A DNA stretch of 64,000 bases from JACRAV01 sp964571235 (GTDB lineage Bacteria; Zixibacteria; MSB-5A5; GN15; FEB-12). Both the position numbers and the translations under genes were made by a program. The stretch covers positions 1 to 64,000 of the forward strand of contig CAZNAI010000005.1 of the NCBI GenBank assembly GCA_964571235.1, written 5' to 3'. The notes below the pieces were generated by a model. The model was not told the DNA's origin and did no database searches. It saw only the letters and a list, made by a program, of their open reading frames with translations. Positions 33,550-42,900 of the stretch are shown here, in pieces; the stretch's first letter is position 1, and every line of letters begins with the position of its first letter.

Positions 33550-35364
33550 ATGACCATGACTACGATGACCACAGCTAAACCCGCCCCGACTTGGGATTTG
33601 GACTCGATCTTCCCGGGAGGGAGTCGCTCCGATGCCTTCAAACAGTATCGCCAGCAACTCCGAACCGACCTTGAGTCGGCCGCCAAATCGCTCGGGAGTC
33701 TTCCGCCCACACTTGACAGCGACACCCAACCTGATTGGCAGAAATTTGTACTCACGATGCAGGACTTGCTTGAGCGGATCGATCTGGTCAAGTCGTTTGC
33801 CGGTTGTTTGGTAGCGGCCGATGTGAGCGACAGCATGGCGCAGGTGATTGTCGGCGAAGGGGACCTGTATCTGGCCGAATGGGAAAAACTCAAGGCAGTT
33901 TTCGAGCCGGCGACTCTGCGTCAATCAGATTCGGCCTGGGAGAAACTGGTCACCACAAACGAACTGGCTGGGGTCCGGTTTTTCTTAGATGAAATGCGAT
34001 TTTTGGCCAAAGCCAAAATGGCGCCGGAATTGGAGACCCTCACGCTTGATTTAGCTGTCGACGGGTATCATGGCTGGGGACGGTTTTACGACAAGCTGGC
34101 TGGCGACATACGGGTGGATTTTGTCGACAACGGCGTCAGCAAAGAGGTCTCACTGGGTCAATTGGCTCCCAAATTGGCGGACAAAGACCGAGCAGTGCGC
34201 AAGCAGGCCTTTGAAAAACTGACTCACGCCTGGAGTTCACGGGAAGAACAGGCGGCCAAAGCGCTCAACTCGCTCGCTGGATTCCGACTAGCGGTCTACA
34301 AGCACCGCAAGTGGGAGTCATTTCTCTATGAGCCGCTCATTAATGCCAGGATGAAACCCGAGTCACTCGACGCTATGTGGAGCGCGGTCGAAAAGGGGAT
34401 TGTCAAACTTGCACCGTATGTGCAGGCCAAGAAGTCACTTTTGGGAATCGATAAATTCTGTTGGTACGACGAATTCGCTCCGTGTGGTGCGGTGACGAAA
34501 ACATACACTTTTGACGAGGCCTCGCAGTTTATCATTGATAATACCAAGTCATTCTCCACCCATCTCGCTGGTTTCTGCAAGATGGCGCTGGAGAAGAAAT
34601 GGGTGGAAGCCGAAGACCGGGCAGGCAAGGCTGGAGGGGCATTCTGTACCGGCATGGGGCCGTTTCGTCAGACCCGGGTCTTCATGACCTACACCGGCAC
34701 GTACGACAATCTAAGCACGTTGGCGCATGAACTTGGTCACGCCTATCATTCGTTTGTGCTCAATCACAAACCGTTCTTTGCGTCGATTTACCCAATGACC
34801 CTGGCCGAAACGGCGTCGATTTTCACCGAGTCAGTGGTGACCGATGCGGCGCTTTCAGCGACAACGGATCGTGAAGAGCGGCTCATGCTTGTGGATCAGA
34901 AGCTGCAGAGTGCGTATGTTTTGTTCTGCGATTTGTACGCTCGATACCTCTTTGAAACGTCGTTCTATGCCGAGCGCAAAAACGGTATGGTGGAGACCGC
35001 CCGTCTCCGGGAGTTGATGATCGCCGCACAGAAAAGAGCATTTGGCGGATTGCTGGACGAGAGCGGTTATCATCCCCTCTTCTGGTGTTCCAAGCTCCAT
35101 TTCTATGCAACCGACGCACCGTTTTACAATTTCCCGTACACTTTCGGCTACCTGTTTTCGCAGGGGGTCTACGCCCAGGCCAAGGCGGAAGGGGCCGGAT
35201 TCGCCGAGCGATATCGGGCTTTGTTGGCTGATACAGGAAGCATGTCCAGTGAGGAAGTCGCCCACAAACACTTAAATGCCGATCTGACCAAAGAAGATTT
35301 CTGGTCCAAAGCGGTGAATCTGGCGCTGGGCGATGTTAACGCCTTTGTCAATATGGTCGGTTAA
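33550..35364 (+). CDS. pepF: M3 family oligoendopeptidase F
   Basis: A 604-residue cytoplasmic zinc metallopeptidase that cleaves short peptides. The zinc site is HELGH at 393-397, in LSTLAHELGHAYHSFVL. The third ligand glutamate is in MTLAETASIFTE, and the substrate-binding region is YNFPYTFGYLFSQGVY near the C-terminus. The N-terminal 200 residues are the helical lid. Two ATGs (33550 and 33565) are close together, and the first is used. It has its own promoter and is followed by a strong hairpin, so it is monocistronic. Confidence 0.94.
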   Translation: MTMTTMTTAKPAPTWDLDSIFPGGSRSDAFKQYRQQLRTDLESAAKSLGSLPPTLDSDTQPDWQKFVLTMQDLLERIDLVKSFAGCLVAADVSDSMAQVIVGEGDLYLAEWEKLKAVFEPATLRQSDSAWEKLVTTNELAGVRFFLDEMRFLAKAKMAPELETLTLDLAVDGYHGWGRFYDKLAGDIRVDFVDNGVSKEVSLGQLAPKLADKDRAVRKQAFEKLTHAWSSREEQAAKALNSLAGFRLAVYKHRKWESFLYEPLINARMKPESLDAMWSAVEKGIVKLAPYVQAKKSLLGIDKFCWYDEFAPCGAVTKTYTFDEASQFIIDNTKSFSTHLAGFCKMALEKKWVEAEDRAGKAGGAFCTGMGPFRQTRVFMTYTGTYDNLSTLAHELGHAYHSFVLNHKPFFASIYPMTLAETASIFTESVVTDAALSATTDREERLMLVDQKLQSAYVLFCDLYARYLFETSFYAERKNGMVETARLRELMIAAQKRAFGGLLDESGYHPLFWCSKLHFYATDAPFYNFPYTFGYLFSQGVYAQAKAEGAGFAERYRALLADTGSMSSEEVAHKHLNADLTKEDFWSKAVNLALGDVNAFVNMVG

Positions 35365-35404
35365 GCCAACCCGACACATCAAGCACACCCGGCTACTGTT
35401 TTAA

Positions 35405-35438
35405 CGCCCCGGCCCAAGAACAAACTTGGGTCGGGGCG
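35405..35438 (+). terminator. Hairpin after pepF
   Basis: Fourteen-bp stem CGCCCCGGCCCAAG (35405-35418) and CTTGGGTCGGGGCG (35425-35438) with one G-U pair and a 6-nt loop. No strong T-run follows, so factor-dependent or stabilising action is possible. Confidence 0.65.
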
Positions 35439-35508
35439 CAACTTTGAGTGGCCCAAATCGTACTAACAAGGCAGGTAGTACGTCTATACTCTTTTGGAGG
35501 TCTCCGGA

Positions 35509-36606
35509 ATGATGAAGAAGATATCAATCATTGGAATAATTGTGATTGTTGTGGGCGGAGCGGTGTTCCTGTTCGCTCGCGATGGCTCGGCGAAGAAAGA
35601 CGATGGAATGAAGACCGTTGCGGTGATTAAGGGGACAATCACCGACAAAGCGCTGGCGGTTGGAAAGATCGACCCAAAACGGCAAATCAATGTCAAGTCG
35701 AAGATTCCGGGACTGATCAAACAGATTCATGCCGAAATCGGCGTGCAGGTGCGTGTGGGCGATCCTTTGTTTACCATTGCCCCCGACCCGACGCCGCTTG
35801 AGTTTGCCGAAACCAAACGCCAAGTCGAACTGGCGCAGGTGACTTTTGACAACCAAAAGCGCGAACTGGATCGCAAGAATTCACTTCGCGACAAACAGCT
35901 TATCTCCAATCAGGAGTGGGAAACGCAGAGATCAACCTATGAAGAGGCCGAACTTCGCCTGAAACTGGCTAACGAGCGCCTCGCCCTGATCGAAACGGGG
36001 CATATCGAAACAGCAGGCAGGCAGGTTGATAATGTCATCAAATCAAATGTGAACGGTACGGTGCTCTCGATCGCGGTTGAAGAAGGCGACCCGGTTGTGC
36101 CGCTTACTACTTATCAGGCCGGTACCGACCTCATGACTATCGCCTACATGGAAGACTTGATTTTCAAGGGAAATGTCGACGAAATTGATGTCGGCAAACT
36201 GCACGAAGGCATGACCGCCGAAATCGAAATTGGCGCGATTCCCAATCAGAAAATCAAAGGAACGTTGACCAAAGTCTCGCCCAAGGCGCACAAGGAAGAA
36301 GGGTCGACTCTATTTGAGGTCGAAGTTCAGATCACCGACGCCGGCGACAAGACGCTTCGCGCCGGCTACAGCGCTAACGCCAGTATCATCATCAATCAGA
36401 AAGATTCGGTGTTAGTAGTCCCTGAGCGCCTGGTCAAGGTCACCGATTCTGTTTCAACGGTAGAAGTGAAGGACTCGATTGGGCAGATTGCCAGCAGGAC
36501 GGTCAAGACCGGGTTGTCCGACGGTATCAATATTGAAGTTATCGATGGGCTCAAATTGGGCGACTCGGTAATTGAACGACCGCCCAAAGAAATCAAGGCC
36601 GACTAA
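35509..36606 (+). CDS. MacA/HlyD-type periplasmic adaptor
   Basis: A 365-residue membrane-fusion protein for an ABC exporter. One N-terminal anchor (about 4-24) is followed by a lipoyl-like half-motif (KSKIPGLIKQIHAEIGVQVRVGD), an alpha-helical hairpin (about 95-160), the second lipoyl half (IKSNVNGTVLSIAVEEGDPV) and a beta-barrel (MEDLIFKGNVDEIDVGKLHEG). GGAGG sits 8 nt before the ATG, and a TATACT -10 box lies at 35485. It heads a four-gene unit: adaptor, two permeases and an ATPase, the MacAB-type arrangement. The cargo is unknown. Confidence 0.9.
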   Translation: MMKKISIIGIIVIVVGGAVFLFARDGSAKKDDGMKTVAVIKGTITDKALAVGKIDPKRQINVKSKIPGLIKQIHAEIGVQVRVGDPLFTIAPDPTPLEFAETKRQVELAQVTFDNQKRELDRKNSLRDKQLISNQEWETQRSTYEEAELRLKLANERLALIETGHIETAGRQVDNVIKSNVNGTVLSIAVEEGDPVVPLTTYQAGTDLMTIAYMEDLIFKGNVDEIDVGKLHEGMTAEIEIGAIPNQKIKGTLTKVSPKAHKEEGSTLFEVEVQITDAGDKTLRAGYSANASIIINQKDSVLVVPERLVKVTDSVSTVEVKDSIGQIASRTVKTGLSDGINIEVIDGLKLGDSVIERPPKEIKAD

Positions 36607-36628
36607 GCCGGGCGAGATTGAGTCTACG

Positions 36629-37864
36629 ATGATTCGCCTGCACACATTCAAGCAGTTCCTCAATGATATGCGGAGGCAAAAACTCCGTACGTTGATGACC
36701 ACCTTCGGGATTTTCTGGGGGACCTGTTCAATTGTTCTTTTGTTCGCTTTTGGACAGGGTCTTCGTGAACAGCAGATTAAAGCGCAAAAGGGGATGGGCG
36801 AAAATATTGCGATCTATTGGCCGGGAGTGACGTCGATGGAGTATCGCGGACTTCCCCGGGGCCGTCGGATCAATTTTACCGAAGAAGATGTCGCGCTTAT
36901 TAAATCACGAGCCACCACGATCAACGCCATCTCGCCGGAATATTCAAAGTGGAATTGCGCGATGAAGGTCGGCAAGGCGACTCAGCTTAGAAATATCTGT
37001 GGGGTCTGGCCGGAATTCGGGGATATGCGTAATCTCATCGCCGACGAAGGGAGCCGGTTCATCAACGACGCTGATCAGGCCCTACGCCGACGCGTGATGT
37101 TTATCGGCGATGAACTCAAGAAAGAACTGTTCCCTGATAAGCCGGCAGTTGGTGAAACGATCCTGGTCAACGGTGTGCCGTTTACAGTTATCGGCGTTAT
37201 GAAGACCAAGAAGCAGGACTCATCGTACAACGGTCGCGACTCGCGAAAAGGATTTATCCCCGCTTCGACATTCACGTCGATGTACTCCAACCGCTATCTC
37301 AATGACTTTGTCGTCCAGTGCAAGCCAACCGAGGTGATGGCCAGTACCAAAAAGGAAATCCTCGGTATCATGGGAGTCAAATACCGATTCGATCCCTCCG
37401 ACAAAGAGGCGCTCTCGGTCTGGGATACGACCGAGGGAATTGCCTTTATGAAAACCTTTTTTATGGCGTTCCAGTATTTTCTCGTTGGAATAGGTATTGC
37501 CACGCTCATTACCGGTGGAATTGGTGTATCGAATATCATGAATGTGGTACTCGAAGAACGAACCAAAGAAATCGGGATCAAGATGGCGCTGGGAGCGCGA
37601 AAAAGTTATGTCCTGGGACAGTTCATGGTCGAGACCCTGATGATAACTTTGCTGGGTGGAATTTGTGGATTTGCCTTTGCGGCTCTTATCGTCAAGATCA
37701 TTCCCCTGCTCAAACTCGAAGAGTATATCGGCACTCCCACGATCAATATGTGGGGAGGCATCCTGATGACGCTGTTGCTGGGAGTCATCGGTTTCCTGGC
37801 CGGTATTTTCCCGGCGCGACGGGCGGCCAATCTTCAACCGGTTCAAGCGCTCAAGCTCTTTTAG
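36629..37864 (+). CDS. MacB/FtsX-type ABC transporter permease 1
   Basis: A 411-residue permease with the MacB layout: one span near the N-terminus (about 22-44, IFWGTCSIVLLFAFGQGL), a large periplasmic MacB-PCD domain (about 45-280) and three C-terminal spans. The coupling helix is ERTKEIGIKMALGARKSYVLGQF, conserved in LolC/MacB permeases, and FPARRAANLQPVQALK ends the protein. The ATG at 36629 is chosen over an in-frame start within the adaptor gene. It is followed after 3 bp by a second, clearly related but distinct permease, indicating a heterodimeric transporter. Confidence 0.9.
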   Translation: MIRLHTFKQFLNDMRRQKLRTLMTTFGIFWGTCSIVLLFAFGQGLREQQIKAQKGMGENIAIYWPGVTSMEYRGLPRGRRINFTEEDVALIKSRATTINAISPEYSKWNCAMKVGKATQLRNICGVWPEFGDMRNLIADEGSRFINDADQALRRRVMFIGDELKKELFPDKPAVGETILVNGVPFTVIGVMKTKKQDSSYNGRDSRKGFIPASTFTSMYSNRYLNDFVVQCKPTEVMASTKKEILGIMGVKYRFDPSDKEALSVWDTTEGIAFMKTFFMAFQYFLVGIGIATLITGGIGVSNIMNVVLEERTKEIGIKMALGARKSYVLGQFMVETLMITLLGGICGFAFAALIVKIIPLLKLEEYIGTPTINMWGGILMTLLLGVIGFLAGIFPARRAANLQPVQALKLF

Positions 37865-37867
37865 ATT

Positions 37868-39115
37868 ATGCAGTGGTCAACCATTTACAACGTGTTTATC
37901 CGAGATTTCCGCAAACAGAAAAAGCGGATCACGCTGACAATTATTGCTCTGTGCTGGGGAACGATTTCGATCATGCTTCTGCTTGGGTTTGGCGAGGGAC
38001 TGCGCAACCAACTTTTAGTCAACAGCAAAGGCATGGGCGACAAGATCACCGTGCTCTGGCCGGGCTCGACCAGCATTCCGTACAAGGGGCTCGGCCGTGG
38101 CCGGTCGCTTCATTTCCTTCCCGAGGATGTCGAGTATTTGAAAACCCGTGTGCCGGAAATCGATGAGATCGGCGCGGAGTATCATCGCTGGGGAGTGACT
38201 ATCAAGTATGGCGACAAAGTGGTCAGCGAGCATGTGAATGGAGTCACCCCCAACTACGAGCACCTGCGCTATCATATAGCCCAGATCGGCGGCCGAATGA
38301 TCAATGACGCCGACATCCAATTGAAGCGCCGAACTGCGTTTCTGGGGGATGCCCTCAAAGAGCGGCTCTTCGGGGATGAGGATCCGGTCGGCAAGACAAT
38401 TTTGGTCCAGTCGATGCCATTCACGGTGGTCGGAGTGCAGATACACAAAATGCAAATGAACTCCTACAGCGGGATGGATCAGGATAAATTGACTGTTCCG
38501 GCGACGACTTTTCAGGCGGTTTTTGGCGATCCATATCTTGATAACTTGATTTACAAACCCAAAGACCCATCTCAAATGAAACAGGCCGAGCAGAAAGTCA
38601 AAGAGGCACTCGGCGCCAAATACAAATTTGATCCGGCCGATCCGCGAGCGCTCTGGATTTGGGATGTCGCCGAGAGCCAGCGGGAAATGGACAATGTGCT
38701 GACCGGCATAAAAGTCTTTCTTGGCATCATCGGCGGTCTCACGCTGTTGATCGCCAGTGTCGGGGTCGCGAACATCATGTACGTTTCGATCAAAGAGCGA
38801 ACCCGCGAGATTGGCATCAAGATGGCGGTTGGCGCACGCCGGTCGTACATCCTGACACAATTCCTCATTGAGGCGATATTGATCACATTTACCGGTGGAT
38901 TTCTGGGGATGGCGATCAGTTTCGGCATTACTGAGGGATTCAAGCGGATCCCGATCAAATCGGATGTGCTCGATTTTATGGGTCGCCCGACCATTTCAAT
39001 TGAAATAGGCCTGACGGTGGTGGCTATTCTTGGCGTGATGGGGATCATCTCGGGATTTTTCCCGGCGCTCAAGGCGGCCTCGGTCAAGCCGGTGGAATCA
39101 CTGCGATACGAATAA
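37868..39115 (+). CDS. MacB/FtsX-type ABC transporter permease 2
   Basis: A 415-residue paralogue of the preceding gene with the same four-span topology. Parallel motifs are CWGTISIMLLLGFGEGL, GRGRSLHFLPEDVEYL, ERTREIGIKMAVGARRSYILTQF and FFPALKAASVKPVESLRYE. Like permease 1 it has no fused ATPase domain. The two proteins probably pair with two copies of the downstream ATPase, as LolC and LolE do with LolD, but the adaptor gene argues for MacB-type export rather than lipoprotein release. Confidence 0.9.
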   Translation: MQWSTIYNVFIRDFRKQKKRITLTIIALCWGTISIMLLLGFGEGLRNQLLVNSKGMGDKITVLWPGSTSIPYKGLGRGRSLHFLPEDVEYLKTRVPEIDEIGAEYHRWGVTIKYGDKVVSEHVNGVTPNYEHLRYHIAQIGGRMINDADIQLKRRTAFLGDALKERLFGDEDPVGKTILVQSMPFTVVGVQIHKMQMNSYSGMDQDKLTVPATTFQAVFGDPYLDNLIYKPKDPSQMKQAEQKVKEALGAKYKFDPADPRALWIWDVAESQREMDNVLTGIKVFLGIIGGLTLLIASVGVANIMYVSIKERTREIGIKMAVGARRSYILTQFLIEAILITFTGGFLGMAISFGITEGFKRIPIKSDVLDFMGRPTISIEIGLTVVAILGVMGIISGFFPALKAASVKPVESLRYE

Positions 39116-39138
39116 CAACGCGACAGCGAGAACCAAAT

Positions 39139-39831
39139 ATGACACCACTCATTTCACTCAGCCGGATCAGAAAAACCTACACGACCGGTAAGGTCACTTT
39201 CGACGCCCTCAAAGGGGTTGATTGCTTTGTCGAAAAAGGGGAATTCATGGCGATTGTCGGGCCGTCGGGTTCCGGCAAATCTACTATGATGAACATTATC
39301 GGGTGCCTTGATATCCCTTCTGAAGGGGAATACCATCTGGGTGACGAACTAGTCAATACGCTCAACGCCAATCAACTGGCCGATATCCGAAATCGCAAGA
39401 TCGGGTTTGTCTTTCAGGCGTTTAACCTTCTCCCCTATGCCACCGCTTTTGAAAATGTCGAGGTGCCGCTTTTGTTCGCGAAGGCCTCCTCGCGCAAGCG
39501 CAAAGACCGAGTGGTTGAACTTTTGGAGCGGGTGGGACTGGGACAGAAACTTGAGAACAAGCCGACCGAAATGTCTGGCGGCGAGATGCAAAGAGTGGCG
39601 GTCGCCCGTGCGCTGGCCAACGAGCCGGATATCATTTTGGCCGACGAACCAACTGGAAACCTCGATACTAAGTCGGGGTCGGAGATTTTTTCGCTTTTCC
39701 GCGAACTTCATTCAGCCGGTAAGACGATTATTATCATCACCCACGACCTGAATCTGGCCCGACAGACCGAGCGGGTCTTCAAACTCAAGGACGGCCTCGT
39801 AGACACCGACAATGGCGTGATGGCGGCCTGA
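39139..39831 (+). CDS. ABC transporter ATP-binding protein (LolD/MacB type)
   Basis: A 230-residue nucleotide-binding subunit. Walker A is GPSGSGKSTMMN (47-58 region) and the Q-loop is in GFVFQAFNLLPYATA. The signature is MSGGEMQRVAVARAL, Walker B IILADEPTGNLD, and the H-loop IIIITHDLNLA. Length and motifs match the LolD/MacB/FtsE class. It ends the adaptor-permease-permease-ATPase unit and lacks membrane segments. Confidence 0.94.
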   Translation: MTPLISLSRIRKTYTTGKVTFDALKGVDCFVEKGEFMAIVGPSGSGKSTMMNIIGCLDIPSEGEYHLGDELVNTLNANQLADIRNRKIGFVFQAFNLLPYATAFENVEVPLLFAKASSRKRKDRVVELLERVGLGQKLENKPTEMSGGEMQRVAVARALANEPDIILADEPTGNLDTKSGSEIFSLFRELHSAGKTIIIITHDLNLARQTERVFKLKDGLVDTDNGVMAA

Positions 39832-39873
39832 CCCGACCTGATTCTCTGCGCAATAGCGACACCACTCGCACCG

Positions 39874-39901
39874 TTGACGTTTCCTGCCGATACGGTATCT
39901 T
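39874..39901 (+). promoter_or_regulatory. Candidate promoter of the FG-GAP/dockerin gene
   Basis: TTGACG (39874-39879), 16-bp spacer, TATCTT (39896-39901). It lies just before a GGAAGA Shine-Dalgarno, giving a very short leader. The same TATCTT -10 occurs before livK. Confidence 0.45.
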
Positions 39902-39923
39902 ACGTCTGTAGGAAGAAGTGTCG

Positions 39924-41948
39924 ATGCGCCAACTCCATATTTACATAGCTTGTATACTTACCGCGCTTTGTGCCGAGGGAGCGCTTGGTCAATACACCCG
40001 TGAACCGGCCCCTTTTCCGGTGGCCGACGAACGCGGCACCACTCTCTTTCCCTTTCTGGGCGGAATCAACTTTCCGAAACCACTGTTGATTGACTTTGAC
40101 CGGGACTCGCGCTACGATCTGTTTCTCGCCGACCAATGGGGAAAGCTGGCGTATTTCCACAATGACGGTTCAGCTCAACAAGCGTTTTGGACGCCCGTAA
40201 CTGACCACTTTGGCGGAGTCGATATTGGTACCTGGTTTACCCTGTGCGATATCGATGACGACAACGATTTTGACTTATTTTGCGACAACCGGATCGGCGG
40301 TGTCGACTTCTGGCAGAATCAATCGATCGGATCGGCCATCTCATTTACACTGGTAGACTCAGTCTATGGCGACACCGCTGTGGGCGGTTTCCAGACCGGT
40401 ATCAACAACACCGGGACATTTGTAGATATTGACGGCGACTCCGATCTTGATTTCTTCTATGGCGGCCTCGGCGGCAATCTGGTGTTCTATCGTAACACGG
40501 GTACACCAAGCAATGCCGTTTTTGCCTTTATCACGGAATTGTACGACTCGGTGATTGCCTTTCCGCAGGGCGCCGCCACGCCAAGACAAAATCCAAAACA
40601 CGGATTTTCCACCATCTGCTTTGCCGATATCAACGCCGACAACGATCTTGATCTGTTCTTCGGCGACATTTACAACTCGAATGTCTACCTTTTTTCCAAT
40701 TTGGGCACGCCGACTGTCTCGGATCTTAACTGGACAACCCAGGACTATCTGGCCTCGCCGACTACTGGATTTAACCACGAGACTTTTGCCGATCTGGATG
40801 CCGATGGCGATCTTGATCTGGTAATTGGTGTAGCCCAAGGGGACACGAAATACAATGTGCGCCTTTACGCTAATTTAGGGACGCCGCAAAACGCCTCATT
40901 CTTCCTGGCAGACTCAGCGATCATTCACACACTGGATTTTGGCTCCTCGGCCGTTCCCGCACTGGCCGATTTGGATGGAGATCGCGATCTTGATCTTCTG
41001 GTGGGCGCCGAGGACGGAACGCTCAACTACTTCAAGAATACAGGAACAATTTTTACGCCGTCACTTGAGTATCAAACGAACTACTTTGCGGGAATCCACG
41101 GTGGATTTAATACATCCCCTGAGCTGGCTGATCTTGACTCCGACGGCGATCATGATCTGCTGGTGGGAAATTTGACCGGGCAGATCGGTTACTGGAACAA
41201 TGTCGGCACCACATCGAACTTTGTTCCGCAATTGGTGACCAACAAATTGGCCGGAGTTAAGATTGATCAACTGGCAACGCCGCGACTTGTTGACTTAAAC
41301 AGTGACTCCCTGCTCGATTTGGTCGTGGGCGAATGGGATTTCAACGGGTTTGCAAATCTCCTGCTTTACCAAAACACCGGAACAGCCTCTTCTCCCGCTT
41401 TTGCGTTAGTGACAGCGACATTGCTCAAGAGAACGTTTCGCGATATGACAGTCCCGGAGATTGTCGATTGGGACCATGACGGCAAACTCGATTTTCTTGT
41501 CGGCGGACGCAATTCGTCAGCGACAATCTACAGAAATACCGCCCCGGCCGGCCAGTTTCCTGACTCGCTTACCCTTGTGCCGCTTGTTGATTCGGTACCC
41601 GGAAGTAGTGACGGCGCCCGGTTGGCATTTGCACTGGGCGATGTTGACGCCGACGGCGATCTCGATATAATCTCCGGCGAAGACGACGGCGGGCTCAATT
41701 TCTATCGCCATACCGGTAGTTGCTGTGCGGGGACAAAAGGTAATGTCGACAATGATCCGCTAAACGGGGTGGATATTTCTGACTTGACTGCGTTGATTGA
41801 TGGCATGTTTATCAGTCTGGCGCCTTTCCCATGTCCGGTGTCGGCCAATATCGACAACTCGTCGGACGGAAATATCGATATCGCCGATCTGACCGAATTG
41901 ATCGCTCACCTATTCATCGATTTGGGGCCACTCCGACCCTGCCAGTGA
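39924..41948 (+). CDS. Secreted FG-GAP/VCBS repeat protein with C-terminal dockerin-like module
   Basis: A 674-residue secreted protein with a Sec signal peptide (about 1-23, ending EGALGQ). Ten calcium-loop repeats of the type DxDxDxDLDL follow, such as DIDGDSDLDFF, DINADNDLDLF, DLDADGDLDLV and DVDADGDLDII, the FG-GAP/VCBS propeller pattern. The last 75 residues begin SCCAGTKGNVDND and contain two EF-hand-like units (VDISDLTALIDGMFI and IDIADLTELIAHLFI), a dockerin-like pair. The ATG at 39924 with GGAAGA 7 nt upstream is preferred over a GTG at 39918. The role is probably surface attachment or binding; no catalytic domain is seen. A second protein with this C-terminus lies at 50687. Confidence 0.85.
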   Translation: MRQLHIYIACILTALCAEGALGQYTREPAPFPVADERGTTLFPFLGGINFPKPLLIDFDRDSRYDLFLADQWGKLAYFHNDGSAQQAFWTPVTDHFGGVDIGTWFTLCDIDDDNDFDLFCDNRIGGVDFWQNQSIGSAISFTLVDSVYGDTAVGGFQTGINNTGTFVDIDGDSDLDFFYGGLGGNLVFYRNTGTPSNAVFAFITELYDSVIAFPQGAATPRQNPKHGFSTICFADINADNDLDLFFGDIYNSNVYLFSNLGTPTVSDLNWTTQDYLASPTTGFNHETFADLDADGDLDLVIGVAQGDTKYNVRLYANLGTPQNASFFLADSAIIHTLDFGSSAVPALADLDGDRDLDLLVGAEDGTLNYFKNTGTIFTPSLEYQTNYFAGIHGGFNTSPELADLDSDGDHDLLVGNLTGQIGYWNNVGTTSNFVPQLVTNKLAGVKIDQLATPRLVDLNSDSLLDLVVGEWDFNGFANLLLYQNTGTASSPAFALVTATLLKRTFRDMTVPEIVDWDHDGKLDFLVGGRNSSATIYRNTAPAGQFPDSLTLVPLVDSVPGSSDGARLAFALGDVDADGDLDIISGEDDGGLNFYRHTGSCCAGTKGNVDNDPLNGVDISDLTALIDGMFISLAPFPCPVSANIDNSSDGNIDIADLTELIAHLFIDLGPLRPCQ

Positions 41949-41955
41949 GGACGCG

Positions 41956-42738
41956 ATGACAAAGTATGTGCACGGAACTGAGGCCGACGAACAAGAACGC
42001 CTCGCCAAACTCAATAAGCTAACTAACCCGCCATTCATCGATTTTCTGTCGCCGCAAACGAGTGATCATATTCTCGAGGTCGGAAGCGGACTAGGTATTT
42101 TGGCCGGGGAGGTGGCGGCAATTGCGACAACTGGTAGGGTGGTCGGAATAGAATACTCGGCCGAACAACTGGCCAAAGTGACTGCCCAGAGGGAAAACCT
42201 AGAGTTTCTCCAGGGAGACGCCCACTCGTTACCGTTCGCTGACGGGACATTTGACTTGGTCTATTCCCGCTACCTTCTGGAACATGTCAACCGACCGGTG
42301 GTTGCATTGCGCGAGATGCACCGTGTGCTCAAACCCGGCGGACGGGTCTGTGTGCAGGAAAATGATATCGCGGTCTTTCAACTTTGGCCGGAGTGCCCAA
42401 CTTGGACAAAGCTGTGGGCGAACTTTGGCAAGCTACAGACAATCTTGGGGGGAGACGCGTATATCGGCCGAAAGCTGTTCGACTATTTTCAGCAGGCCGG
42501 ATTTGGCCAAATTGGGCTGAGCCAGTATCCCGAATTTCATTATGCCGGCCTGCCTACTTTTGAACTCTGGATGCACAATGCCCTAAAGATTCTGGAGGCA
42601 AGCGGCCCCGATCTGGTGGCAAGAAAAATGGCGACGAAAGAAGAAATGACTACCACCCGCGCTGAAATTGAGCACTTCATCACCCTCAAAGAGGCGGCGT
42701 CGTATTTCTACTGGAACCGAGCACGGGGGGTTAAGTAG
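41956..42738 (+). CDS. Class I SAM-dependent methyltransferase
   Basis: A 260-residue methyltransferase with the nucleotide loop ILEVGSGLGILAGEVA (motif I). It also has VVGIEYSAEQLAKV (motif II acidic residue), GDAHSLPFADGTFDLVYSRYLLEHV (post-motif and motif III region) and MHRVLKPGGRVCVQEND. The arrangement is that of UbiE/small-molecule methyltransferases, but the substrate is not evident. GAGGA precedes the ATG, 7 bp past the stop of the secreted protein gene, so the two may be cotranscribed although a shared role is unclear. Confidence 0.9.
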   Translation: MTKYVHGTEADEQERLAKLNKLTNPPFIDFLSPQTSDHILEVGSGLGILAGEVAAIATTGRVVGIEYSAEQLAKVTAQRENLEFLQGDAHSLPFADGTFDLVYSRYLLEHVNRPVVALREMHRVLKPGGRVCVQENDIAVFQLWPECPTWTKLWANFGKLQTILGGDAYIGRKLFDYFQQAGFGQIGLSQYPEFHYAGLPTFELWMHNALKILEASGPDLVARKMATKEEMTTTRAEIEHFITLKEAASYFYWNRARGVK

Positions 42739-42832
42739 ACGAATCGTGAATTGACAACCCGGCTCAAGCCTCTCCTCTTCGCACACCGCTAACGGCCACC
42801 AGGCTGACGCTATTTCCTTATCGTCAATGGAC

Positions 42833-42862
42833 TTGACATTGCATTCGGGGCCGGGGTATCTT
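42833..42862 (+). promoter_or_regulatory. Promoter of livK
   Basis: Consensus TTGACA (42833-42838), 18-bp spacer, TATCTT (42857-42862), 38 bp before the livK ATG and followed by an AAGGA ribosome site. Confidence 0.6.
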
Positions 42863-42900
42863 GAGGTGTTTAGCGATCTTAAACCACAAGGAACTACGGC

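Noticed and set aside
33417..33893. Upstream extension of the Smr gene to 252 residues
   Set aside because: The extra part is antisense to pepF and its promoter and has no Smr-related sequence.
37318..38166. 282-codon frame spanning the two permease genes
   Set aside because: Shifted-frame shadow of two well-supported ABC permeases.
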